A stretch of 64,000 nt of DNA from Bacillota bacterium (GTDB lineage Bacteria; Bacillota; Clostridia; Acetivibrionales; DTU013), in assembly GCA_023426125.1 (NCBI GenBank), contig JAFABI010000070.1, forward strand, positions 1 through 64,000, in the 5' to 3' direction. The notes beneath the pieces are model-generated. The model had not been told where the DNA came from. It ran no database searches and was given only the letters and a program-made list of their open reading frames with translations. Position numbers and translations under genes: made by a program. Shown here in pieces: positions 1 to 9,500 of the stretch. Numbering within the stretch: position 1 is the stretch's first letter; each line of letters begins with the position of its first letter.

Positions 1-47
1 CCGCTGCTCCCAGAGCAGCAGATTTTCAGCTGTGGATTTCACTTTAA

Positions 48-95
48 AAGCCTCCCGTCTGATTACTTGCATTTAGTGTATCAGACGAGAGGCTT
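48..95. terminator. Hairpin, possible terminator at window start
   Basis: An 17-base arm (AAGCCTCCCGTCTGAT..) at 48-65 pairs with 79-95 with one mismatch and one bulge around a 13-base loop. On the minus strand the stem is followed by TTTT, so it could end a gene lying to the right on that strand or to the left outside the window; no such gene is seen. A second small stem (CGACGG/CCGTCG, 103-108 with 117-122) follows. The rest of 1-276 has no gene I can support. Confidence 0.4.
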
Positions 96-275
96 CTCAT
101 CACGACGGCATTTGTTCCGTCGCTTACAACTTATGCCGCTTGTGGATTTAAAACCCATTAAAAGATCCTTTTTCTTCTCGTATGCAAAGGCATTTTCTAT
201 ATTATTCACGGTGGTTTATTTTTTATGAAGTATTTAATTTGTTTTAGTGCAGGTTTTCGGTAGCAGATGTTTTTA

Positions 276-1845
<1,570 letters not shown>

Positions 1846-1851
1846 TACTGA

Positions 1852-1900
1852 AAGGAAACAGGGGACAAAATATTTTTCCCCTGTTTCCTTATCTATTTTT
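1852..1900. terminator. Rho-independent terminator between convergent genes
   Basis: A perfect 13-bp stem (AAGGAAACAGGGG, 1852-1864, with 1878-1890) is followed on the plus strand by ATCTATTTTTT. It lies just after the collagen-like gene stop and faces the convergent gene ending at 1935, so it probably serves the plus-strand gene and perhaps both. Confidence 0.85.
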
Positions 1901-1934
1901 TCGGGATTACTCTCCCCCCTGCCTCACTGAATAC

Positions 1935-3104
1935 TTACCGGTCCCTGCTTATTTCCAGGGCAAACTTGATTTCAGCATAGCTGAAATCCTCCGGAAGGCT
2001 TTCCTTAATCGGCTTTAGCCTGTCTTCCCCAACTCTTCCGGCAACCGCCAGGATTTCATCAACCCTGGTTTTTTCAACAATTGTATACGGGTCGATCCCA
2101 TAAAGAGGAACCAGTTTGATCAGATGATTGATTATAGTATCCTTGGAAAAACCTCTGATCCGGGAAATCTCATCGATACCTTTCCCCTGGCTGAATAATT
2201 CATAAGTTTTCTCATAGGTATCCGTTGCCGGCCTTCCATCTTCCTCCTCATCCTCTGATCCGGCCCTGAAAACAACATCCCCGAAAAGAAGCTCCATGAT
2301 ATCTCTAATTATCCAGCATCTTCGATTCCACTTCTTGTAAAAAAATTTACTGAGTACAACCTTATGGTGCATATCGATATCGTCGGCAGTGAAACCATAA
2401 TACTCCATTACTGCTTCCATAGGACGATAGAACCCGTCAAGCATTTTGTACCTTCCACGGAACACAGCTGCCTGTTTTTCAGGAATAGAACCGAGAAATT
2501 CCCTGAATCCGCCGTACAACCTTTTTACTATTTTCTCACGGTTTTCTGCAGTCCACCAATTGCCGCCGGCAGAATTCACAAGCAGCGTTTGAAGAAATGA
2601 ACCGCGCAAAACATCCGGTTCACCTGAATCTGTTCCGTCGTCATAACCGGCCGTATCTTTTTGAGCAAGCTCAAACACACCTCTTATAAACCGGTCAAGC
2701 TTTACAGCATCCTCTCCCAGCCCTGACGCGGCTTTGCCTGTTTCTTCGGCTTGTTTCATGAATTCGGCCAGCTTCGGCTGCTCGGTTTTCTCCAGTGATT
2801 TGAGGACATGGTTCCCTTCATCACTCAGAAACAGCATGGGATAGCTGTAATTTCCAATTTCAACCGGCGCCGTATGGATGTAATTCCTGTCAAACAAACG
2901 GCTGAACAATTCATTGATTTTCGTATCGGGGATATGAGCCAATATGCCTTTTATTTGCTTAAGCTCAAATCTTTCGGTTGTTTCGACAGACTGCCTGTCG
3001 TTGGAACCCTTCAGAAGTTTCATCAAGGTTCCCTTTCCCCTCTGCCCGCTTATTACCGCGGCACCTTTCAAAATTACGTATCCTATCAGTTTATCATCTG
3101 CCAT
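1935..3104 (-). CDS. RQC winged-helix plus HTH_40 protein without helicase domain
   Basis: Start taken at ATG 3104 because GGAGG lies six bases upstream; 389 residues. The first ~105 residues (LIGYVILKGAAVISGQRGKGTL.. to ..YPMLFLSDEGNHVLKSL) look like the RQC winged-helix domain found after the helicase core in RecQ proteins. The last ~90 residues (TYELFSQGKGIDEISRIRGFSKDTI..) match the HTH_40 domain found at RecQ C-termini. The ~190 residues between are charged and unrecognised. No Walker or DExH motif is present, so this is not a helicase. It may act as a DNA-binding accessory or regulator. It reads away from dcd and is separated from it by 146 bases. Domain assignment is by motif reading only. 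Confidence 0.65.
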   Translation of the reverse strand: MADDKLIGYVILKGAAVISGQRGKGTLMKLLKGSNDRQSVETTERFELKQIKGILAHIPDTKINELFSRLFDRNYIHTAPVEIGNYSYPMLFLSDEGNHVLKSLEKTEQPKLAEFMKQAEETGKAASGLGEDAVKLDRFIRGVFELAQKDTAGYDDGTDSGEPDVLRGSFLQTLLVNSAGGNWWTAENREKIVKRLYGGFREFLGSIPEKQAAVFRGRYKMLDGFYRPMEAVMEYYGFTADDIDMHHKVVLSKFFYKKWNRRCWIIRDIMELLFGDVVFRAGSEDEEEDGRPATDTYEKTYELFSQGKGIDEISRIRGFSKDTIINHLIKLVPLYGIDPYTIVEKTRVDEILAVAGRVGEDRLKPIKESLPEDFSYAEIKFALEISRDR

Positions 3105-3250
3105 GTTCAACCTCCAGGCCGCTTCTATACTTTTACGATCTTTCTGTTTTAATTCAGCAGAAAATAAAAAGCGGCACGGCGACCAATTCTTTTCACTGCC
3201 ATTCACGTTTCAACCCATATGCCCACCGGGGTTTCCGGCAAACACAAAAC

Positions 3251-3772
3251 TTAACCCTCAAAATCCTTATAAAGCAGACTCGGCTGTATGCCGGTATTAT
3301 TCTGGTACTTCCCGCTGCAATATCCTTCGTATTCGCCTTCAATGGAATGATAGTAAATCTGGCAGATCTCAACGCCCGGATAGATCCTGATAGGTTGAAC
3401 GCACTGTATTTCCAGCGTCCAATAACCACTGAAGCCAACATCTCCGAACCCGGCAGTCACATGGATATAGAGTCCCAGCCTTCCCACGGACGAACGCCCT
3501 TCAAGCATCGGAACATAATTTTCAGTCCTTGTGTACTCCATTGTCCTTCCAAGATATAGCCTGCCCGGTTCAAGCACAAGCCCTTCCCCGGGAATGATCA
3601 CGCTTCTGGTCCTATTGGGCTTTTTCATGTCCAGAACCTCGTCTTCATAGGTTAAAAGCTCATTATGCAGCCGGAGATTATAGCTGTTTGGGTTTAGGTA
3701 TTTTTCATTGTAAGGTTCTATCACGATCTCTTTGCCAAGACACTTTTTTATTTCAAGTCCTGAAAGTATCAC
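3251..3772 (-). CDS. dcd: dCTP deaminase
   Basis: 173 residues, the usual length. Dcd hydrolyses dCTP to dUTP and ammonia in the cytoplasm, feeding dTMP synthesis. The signature block EGRSSVGRLGLYIHVTAG.. then GDVGFSGYWTLEI contains the conserved Ser/Arg pair and the catalytic Glu of the WTLE motif (about residue 120). The start is GTG at 3772, set by GGAGG seven bases upstream. Its closest relatives by pattern are the Gram-positive type with GRLG and GFGD. It stands alone between the RQC-HTH gene and the acetyltransferase, all on the minus strand. Confidence 0.92.
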   Translation of the reverse strand: MILSGLEIKKCLGKEIVIEPYNEKYLNPNSYNLRLHNELLTYEDEVLDMKKPNRTRSVIIPGEGLVLEPGRLYLGRTMEYTRTENYVPMLEGRSSVGRLGLYIHVTAGFGDVGFSGYWTLEIQCVQPIRIYPGVEICQIYYHSIEGEYEGYCSGKYQNNTGIQPSLLYKDFEG

Positions 3773-3864
3773 ACAATCGCCTCCATAAGAAAAGTGTCAT
3801 ATGGAATAGTTCTCCATGTACCCACCATTATACCTTATCTAATTTCATAATTCCATGCAACAAT

Positions 3865-4503
3865 CTATAGCAAATTTGAAATGCTTTTGGAAAAGTCAAC
3901 ATGTTTTAACCGCTTGCAATCGTTAATCTTCCCCTCAATTATCTCCCATGCAGTCCTGTTTTCTTCGCCAAAGTTATCCGCATTCCAATTTACCGGTTTT
4001 TCGCCTCTGTATGGTTTGAAACCAAATTGGGAATAGATGTTGAGGGCTTTATAGCTCCATGTTTGCGATGTCAAATAGATGAAATTCTTATGCCCAAGCT
4101 CATTATAAACATCCATAAGCTTTGTCAGCAAGGCCTTTACAAGGCCTTTTCCTTGATATTCAGGCCGGGTTGCAACCCAATGAATTCTTTGAAAGGCTTC
4201 GCCGAAATGTTCACCATGCCAGAGTGAGCCGGTTGCCGAAACTTTTCCCGTACGATCAAGTACGAAAAGGCATTGTTTTGATAACAACCCGAATTGTGGC
4301 AGGAATTCCTTTTTAAAAATGTCTTCCGCTTCTCCCAGCGTCCCAGTCTGGTCGACATCAAACATCAGCCTGGCCCATTCGGTGTCATAACCGGACTGAA
4401 AACCTGTAAAAATAAAGCCATCCGGCAGCTCAAAGCGTGGATAAACAGCCGTATCGGTTTTCACCATCAATACACCGATATAGGGGACAGATTTATCAAG
4501 CAT
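3865..4503 (-). CDS. GNAT-family N-acetyltransferase
   Basis: 212 residues. The GNAT acetyl-CoA binding motif A reads IHWVATRPEYQGKGLVKALL (around residues 108-127), with the Q/R-x-x-G-x-G/A pattern as QGKGLVKA. A C-terminal Tyr-Ser-Gln-Phe-Gly-Phe block (NIYSQFGFKPYRGEKP) corresponds to motif B. The acceptor substrate cannot be read from sequence. A good SD (GGGAGG) precedes the ATG. The 5' region upstream is long and full of hairpins (see 4537-4718), so expression may be controlled in the leader. Confidence 0.85.
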   Translation of the reverse strand: MLDKSVPYIGVLMVKTDTAVYPRFELPDGFIFTGFQSGYDTEWARLMFDVDQTGTLGEAEDIFKKEFLPQFGLLSKQCLFVLDRTGKVSATGSLWHGEHFGEAFQRIHWVATRPEYQGKGLVKALLTKLMDVYNELGHKNFIYLTSQTWSYKALNIYSQFGFKPYRGEKPVNWNADNFGEENRTAWEIIEGKINDCKRLKHVDFSKSISNLL

Positions 4504-4536
4504 TCGTTTTTACCTCCCTTATAACGACCTAATTCA

Positions 4537-4569
4537 AAGGAAATTTGTCGGTTGTAGACAAATTTCCTT
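4537..4569. other. Perfect 13-bp hairpin upstream of the acetyltransferase gene
   Basis: AAGGAAATTTGTC (4537-4549) is followed after seven bases by its exact reverse complement (4557-4569). It sits 34 bases upstream of the acetyltransferase start codon. On the minus strand the stem is followed by TTTGAATT, a weak tail, so it could be a terminator-like element in that gene's leader or a repeat end. Confidence 0.6.
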
Positions 4570-4591
4570 ACCGTAGCGGAGTTTCAACGAG

Positions 4592-4614
4592 GCTGCTCGC
4601 CTATGCATCCCAGG
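4592..4614. repeat. Copy 1 of a dispersed repeat (GCTGCTCRCCYATGCAKCC family)
   Basis: The sequence GCTGCTCGCCTATGCATCC and the following CAGG match copies at 35287-35308 and 58978-58999 at most positions. All three are intergenic. The next bases (GGCGGGAGATATGCTCACCGCC) can fold on themselves. No protein is encoded. Confidence 0.6.
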
Positions 4615-4664
4615 CGGGAGATATGCTCACCGCCTGAAACCCAATTCGGTACCCGCCTATTCAA

Positions 4665-4718
4665 AAAGGGACATTCCTCATCCCCAGAGCCCTGCTACTT
4701 GCAGAGGCGTGTCCCTTT
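4665..4718 (-). terminator. Terminator-like hairpin in the acetyltransferase leader
   Basis: AAAGGGACA (4665-4673) pairs with TGTCCCTTT (4710-4718) around a 36-base loop. On the minus strand the stem is followed by a TTTTT run, giving an intrinsic-terminator form about 160 bases upstream of the acetyltransferase start. It may be a transcription attenuator or simply the end of an unseen transcript. The remaining sequence of 4504-4975 holds no gene. Confidence 0.45.
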
Positions 4719-4839
4719 ACCTTGGAGGAGGTGGGAGATATTTTGGTCGCCTTGTTATTAACTTGGTTCCTTCTTATTACGGTCTTTCGGCAGCCTCACC
4801 CTATTATTTTATCACAATATATTTTTCTTAGAAATATAA

Positions 4840-4866
4840 ACAAATGTTAATTTACCTTCATACAAT
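4840..4866 (+). promoter_or_regulatory. Possible sigma-K-type promoter for the cotA-like gene
   Basis: CATACAAT at 4859-4866 fits the CATANNNT -10 pattern of the late mother-cell factor sigma-K, with an AC 17 bases upstream as the minimal -35. It lies about 110 bases before the chosen start codon. Bacillus cotA is sigma-K dependent, so the match is plausible, but the consensus is short and could arise by chance. Confidence 0.35.
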
Positions 4867-4975
4867 GGAATTAGAAATTAGTCAAAATTTTAAATGCAAG
4901 GCGCATTCCCGCTTATAAAAAATGCAAAAACTCGAAAGGTGCGATCTTGTACATATAAAGGTGGTTTTATATTTT

Positions 4976-6523
4976 ATGGCTCCAATACTTGAAAAGTATA
5001 AAGATCCGTTACCGATTCCACGAGTAATTCATCCCATGGGAAAAAAATGCGGTGAACCTTTCTATGAATTGGAAATGACGGAATTCTTCCAAAATCTTCA
5101 CTCTGATCTGCCTGATACAAAAGTCTGGGGGTATGACAAAAGCTATCCCGGCCCGACCATCGAGGTTCATAAGGATAATCCCGTTTATGTAAAATGGATT
5201 AACAGGCTCCCGGAAAAGCACTTATTACCCATCGATAAAACGGTTCACGGTGCCATGGATAACCCTGAAGTGCGTACTGTTGTTCATCTGCACGGTCTTA
5301 ACGTGCAGCCCGACAGTGACGGATTTCCTGACAGTTGGTATACTCCGGGCGGATATGCGCTATTCCATTACCCCAATAAGCAGCAGGCAACCACCCTGTG
5401 GTATCACGATCACGCCATAGGGATCACGAGGCTGAATGTCTTTGCAGGCCTGTCAGGTTTTTACATAATCCGGGATACAAACGAAGCAGACCTGAATCTT
5501 CCCTCAGGAGAGTATGAAATTCCATTGCTCATACAGGACAGGGAATTCAACGACGACGGTTCATTGTCTTATCCCGCTCCCAATATTAACGGAGTAGAAC
5601 CCTCCATCGTGCCGGGTTTCTTTGGCACTTATGCCCTTGTCAATGGCAAAGTATGGCCCCACCTGGTTGTAAAGCCAAGGAAATACAGGTTCCGAATATT
5701 GAACGGATCAAATTCACGCAATTATAATTTAGTGTTTTCCGGAGCACAGGGGCAGATTTTACCGGCCTGGAATCAGATAGGCAGTGACGGAGGTTTTCTG
5801 GAAAGGCCTGCAAAGCTGAGCGCTTTATCCCTTGAACCTGCCGAACGCGCCGATGTGGTCATTGATTTCACAGGTCTGGAAAATCAGACCTACACCCTTT
5901 TGAACAATGCAGTACTTCCCTTCGGCCCTCCGCTCCCCGAGATTATGCAGTTCAGAGTAAGCGACGCCGCTGAGGCAGACGGAAGCAGCCTGCCGTTGAG
6001 GCTGAATCGTATAGAACCGCTCCCTGTAGAAAATGCAACGCAAAGGAATATTGAAGTCGTTGTGGGACAGGATGAACATGGAAGATTGATGTTTATGCTG
6101 GAAGACAAAACCTGGACTGACCCTGTGACAATCAAAGTGGAATTGGGAAGCGTAGAGGTGTGGAACATCATCAATTCCGGTGCAGCCGCCCACCCCATCC
6201 ATGTACATCTGGTCGAGTTCCAGATTTTGAACCGGCAGCCCTATGATGTCCAGGAATATACGGCAACGGGCACCCTTAAATTTATTGGTCCTGCAGTCCT
6301 TCCCGATGAAAATGAAAGAGGATGGAAGGATACCGCAAGGGCGGAACCGGGAAGAGTAACCAGGCTTATTGCACGTTTCGGCGATTATACGGGGATTTAT
6401 CCCTTCCACTGTCATATCCTGGAACATGAGGACCATGATATGATGCGCCCATTCGAAGTGTTTACGTCCAGAAACAAAAGCAAGGGTAACGATGAGCCGT
6501 TTGAATTCCCAGTTGATTTTTAA
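4976..6523 (+). CDS. cotA: CotA-like spore-coat multicopper oxidase (laccase/bilirubin oxidase type)
   Basis: 515 residues from ATG 4976, matching Bacillus CotA (513) and preceded by GGTGG; the upstream ATG at 4922 has no SD. The four copper-binding blocks are present in order: HLHG (around residue 105), WYHDH (around 145), HPIHVHL (around 401) and HCHILEHEDHDMMRP (around 474). The last includes the type-1 Cys between two His of the trinuclear site and the axial Met. The enzyme oxidises phenolics or bilirubin with O2 reduction to water. It has no signal peptide, as in CotA, which is laid into the spore coat from the mother cell. With the collagen-like protein at the window start it points to a sporulating organism. 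Confidence 0.92.
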   Translation: MAPILEKYKDPLPIPRVIHPMGKKCGEPFYELEMTEFFQNLHSDLPDTKVWGYDKSYPGPTIEVHKDNPVYVKWINRLPEKHLLPIDKTVHGAMDNPEVRTVVHLHGLNVQPDSDGFPDSWYTPGGYALFHYPNKQQATTLWYHDHAIGITRLNVFAGLSGFYIIRDTNEADLNLPSGEYEIPLLIQDREFNDDGSLSYPAPNINGVEPSIVPGFFGTYALVNGKVWPHLVVKPRKYRFRILNGSNSRNYNLVFSGAQGQILPAWNQIGSDGGFLERPAKLSALSLEPAERADVVIDFTGLENQTYTLLNNAVLPFGPPLPEIMQFRVSDAAEADGSSLPLRLNRIEPLPVENATQRNIEVVVGQDEHGRLMFMLEDKTWTDPVTIKVELGSVEVWNIINSGAAAHPIHVHLVEFQILNRQPYDVQEYTATGTLKFIGPAVLPDENERGWKDTARAEPGRVTRLIARFGDYTGIYPFHCHILEHEDHDMMRPFEVFTSRNKSKGNDEPFEFPVDF

Positions 6524-6609
6524 GTAGAATAGGATTAAAATAGTGTTAATATTTAAAGGCGATGAACAGGAAGAGTAATTCTTAACTGACATTTCAGAGA
6601 GCCGCCCCG

Positions 6610-6650
6610 GGATGTTGAATACATTGTGCGGATTTTCCCGCACAACATCC
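6610..6650. other. Hairpin after the cotA-like gene
   Basis: TTGTGCGG (6624-6631) pairs with CCGCACAA (6638-6645), extended by GGATG/CATCC after a seven-base bulge. It lies 87 bases after the oxidase stop and before the T-box leader. There is no T-run on the plus strand, so termination is uncertain. Confidence 0.45.
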
Positions 6651-6659
6651 ATGGAAATG

Positions 6660-6976
6660 GTGTGAATGCGGTATGAACGTTTGGAATGAATGGGCCTGCA
6701 AGTGCAGTCTGAACAGGAAGGGAACTTTCCTTTTACGAGGACTCCCCGTGGTTGGCGGGTATGCCTGCGTACATTACGGAATACCTGCTTTACAAGAGGT
6801 GTATTCCTTTGCCTTATTAGGAACTGCCGGGAATCCCCCCCGTTATCAACAGGACACGGATGATCGTCCGTGAAAACAAGCCGGGCTGCAGCATATTTGT
6901 TGCTTTGCCAATTTGGGTGGTACCGCAGAAGATAACCTTCTGTCCCTTAGTTTTCTTTGGGATGGAAGGTTTTTTG
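6660..6976 (+). promoter_or_regulatory. T-box leader (tRNA-sensing attenuator), probably tRNA-Trp
   Basis: The T-box core TTGGGTGGTACCGCA is at 6914-6928. It is followed by a terminator stem of 12 pairs (6935-6946 with 6960-6971, two G-U) and TTTTTTG. The T-box bulge would pair with the NCCA end of uncharged tRNA to form the antiterminator. The gene downstream is a trpS remnant, so the cognate tRNA is likely tRNA-Trp, but several UGG triplets occur in the stem I region and I cannot name the specifier. The 5' boundary is approximate. An open frame across 6673-6873 is RNA leader, not a gene. Confidence 0.85.
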
Positions 6977-7060
6977 TTTCAGGTCGGGGAACAAATCTGT
7001 GCATGCAGTATTCCTCTGTTGTAAGAGGAAAGTCCCCTTTTAAGCTAGGAGGTGATAGGG

Positions 7061-7418
<358 letters not shown>

Positions 7419-7478
7419 TATGCGAGGCCAAAAAGATGTTGGCGAAGTAATGTGACGAATATTCCTGAATAATATAAA

Positions 7479-7515
7479 AACCTGCTTGCCAGCAAGCAGG
7501 TTCACTATTTTTTGA
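7479..7515 (+). terminator. Intrinsic terminator of the trpS remnant transcript
   Basis: A perfect 11-bp stem AACCTGCTTGC (7479-7489) with 7492-7502 and a two-base loop is followed by CACTATTTTTTG. It closes the T-box transcription unit. The 230 bases after it, up to the exporter gene, show no gene. Confidence 0.85.
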
Positions 7516-7748
7516 TAATAGAATAACAAGAGGTGTCTTTCTCAACCCTACAAGTATATTATATCCAGGAAATACGAACCTGTCAAGAGAATTAAAGGAA
7601 AAATATGAGAAATAGAGTTTGTATCCTCTCTTGTATTTATCAGTTATTACGTCCTTTAAAACTGCATCAAGCCAGGTTTTATTTATTCAGGCTTTTCATG
7701 TTACTATAGTGATTACGCCGGCCAAATTTCAAAAAGGAGGCCAAATAA

Positions 7749-9500
7749 ATGAGAATTCCATTGCGCAAGTACTATGACATCCTGGCAAAATATCTGATGC
7801 ATCAGAAATTCAGGTTTATCCTGCTATCCTGTCTCGTACTGGGAAGTATCGGGATGCAGATAGGCAATCCACAGATCATGCGGTATTTCATCGATTCGGC
7901 TACCGCCGGCAAACCGCTGGGTATCCTCACTGCGGCAGCTCTGCTCTTTTTGGGAGTGGCGCTTCTTCAGCAGGTGGTCTCTGTCAGCGCCACTTATGTG
8001 GGCGAATCTGTCGCGTGGACTGCGACGAATGCCCTGCGTGAAGACCTGGCAGCCCATTGCCTGCAATTGGATATGCAATTTCATAATGACCGGAGCCCTG
8101 GCGAATTTGTGGAACGTATCGAAGGCGATGTTTCGGAGTTTTCCGATTTCTTCTCACAACTGGTATTGGGTGTGATCGGAAATTTTCTGCTGTTAATGGG
8201 AATCCTCATCGCCCTGACCGGTATAAACTGGCGGCTGGGTTTGGGCTTCGCGATGTTTACGGTAATAATGCTGCTTGTACTCAATCGCGTACGTGAAGTT
8301 ACAGTGCCCTGCCAAAAAGCACAGCGCGATTCAGAAACCGAATTGTTTGGCTTTTTGGAGGAACGCTTGTCAGGAACAGAGGACATCCGCTCTTCGGGGG
8401 CTGTAGACTATGTATTATGCAGGCTGTATCAGCTGCAAGCAGTCATCCTCAAACGATGGCGAAAAGCGGCCAGGATGAATCTTTTCTTCATCAACACAAC
8501 AACAGGCATTCTGCTTACTGCAGGCCTCGGCATGACGTTCGTATTGAGCTCCTTTTTATACCGGAATGGACTGCTCTCGATAGGAACCGTATTCTTGATT
8601 GTGCAGTATACAAACCTGATCTCCCGTCCAATCCGTGAACTGTCTCAACAGTTGGAGAAAATGCAGAATATCGGGGCGACGGTTGAGCGCATGAGCGACC
8701 TGCTGGGTCAGCAAAGCCGGATTGTAGACGGAAACAGTGAATTTACTATGGGAGGCGGAGCTTTGGAATTGACCTTCAACGATGTATCCTTTGAATATGC
8801 AGAAAATAAACCGATATTGAATGACCTGTCTTTTACACTGAAGCCGGGAAAAATTCTCGGTTTGCTTGGGCGTACCGGGGGAGGGAAAACCACTTTGGCC
8901 CGCCTGGTGTTCCGCTTATATGATCCGGTAAAAGGTTCCATCCGGCTGGGCGGGCGGGACATCCGAAATGTAAAACTGGATGAACTTCGCAGCCGGGTCG
9001 CGTATGTCACACAGGAAGTACAGCTTTTCCAGGCAAGCGTGCGTGACAATGTGACCTTTTTCGACCGTACCATAGCAGATGAGAAAATTCTGGAGGTCAT
9101 TGACATCCTTGGTCTTTCCAACTGGTTCAAGGGACTGCCGAAGGGGCTTGATACCGGGTTGGAGACCGGCGGCCGCAGTCTCTCCGCCGGCGAAGCACAA
9201 TTGTTAACATTGACGCGTATCTTTTTGCAAAACCCGGGCCTGGTCATCCTGGATGAGGCATCCTCCAGGCTGGATCCGGCGACGGAGCAACTGCTGGAAA
9301 AGGCTATAGACCGGCTATTGAAGGGACGGACCGCCATAATCATCGCCCACCGTTTAGCTACGGTCAACCGCTCGGATCATATTCTGATCCTTGACGAGGG
9401 GAGTGCTTGTGAGTTCGGGGACCGTCTCGAACTGCTGAGAAATCCTTCATCCCGTTTCTACTCACTGCACCGGACCGGATTGGAGGCGATGCTGGCATGA
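7749..9500 (+). CDS. ABC exporter half-transporter, subunit 1 (catalytic-site Glu intact)
   Basis: 583 residues: a six-helix exporter-type membrane domain (about 1-315) then an ATPase domain (about 340-583). Walker A is GRTGGGKTT (near 375), the signature is LSAGE instead of LSGGQ (near 477), Walker B is LVILDEASSRLD with catalytic Glu, and the H-loop is IIAHRLA. SD AAGGAGG precedes the ATG by seven bases. It overlaps the next gene by four bases (ATGA), so the two are translationally coupled and form a heterodimer. The altered signature here pairs with the altered Walker B in the partner, giving one degenerate and one competent ATP site. Substrate is unknown; drug, lipid or peptide export are all possible. 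Confidence 0.88.
   Translation: MRIPLRKYYDILAKYLMHQKFRFILLSCLVLGSIGMQIGNPQIMRYFIDSATAGKPLGILTAAALLFLGVALLQQVVSVSATYVGESVAWTATNALREDLAAHCLQLDMQFHNDRSPGEFVERIEGDVSEFSDFFSQLVLGVIGNFLLLMGILIALTGINWRLGLGFAMFTVIMLLVLNRVREVTVPCQKAQRDSETELFGFLEERLSGTEDIRSSGAVDYVLCRLYQLQAVILKRWRKAARMNLFFINTTTGILLTAGLGMTFVLSSFLYRNGLLSIGTVFLIVQYTNLISRPIRELSQQLEKMQNIGATVERMSDLLGQQSRIVDGNSEFTMGGGALELTFNDVSFEYAENKPILNDLSFTLKPGKILGLLGRTGGGKTTLARLVFRLYDPVKGSIRLGGRDIRNVKLDELRSRVAYVTQEVQLFQASVRDNVTFFDRTIADEKILEVIDILGLSNWFKGLPKGLDTGLETGGRSLSAGEAQLLTLTRIFLQNPGLVILDEASSRLDPATEQLLEKAIDRLLKGRTAIIIAHRLATVNRSDHILILDEGSACEFGDRLELLRNPSSRFYSLHRTGLEAMLA

Noticed and set aside
5825..6652. 275-codon minus-strand frame opposite the multicopper oxidase
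   Set aside because: It is antisense to a gene with intact catalytic motifs and shows no family pattern or SD.
6673..6873. 66-codon open frame downstream of the cotA-like gene
   Set aside because: It lies within the T-box leader RNA and resembles no protein.
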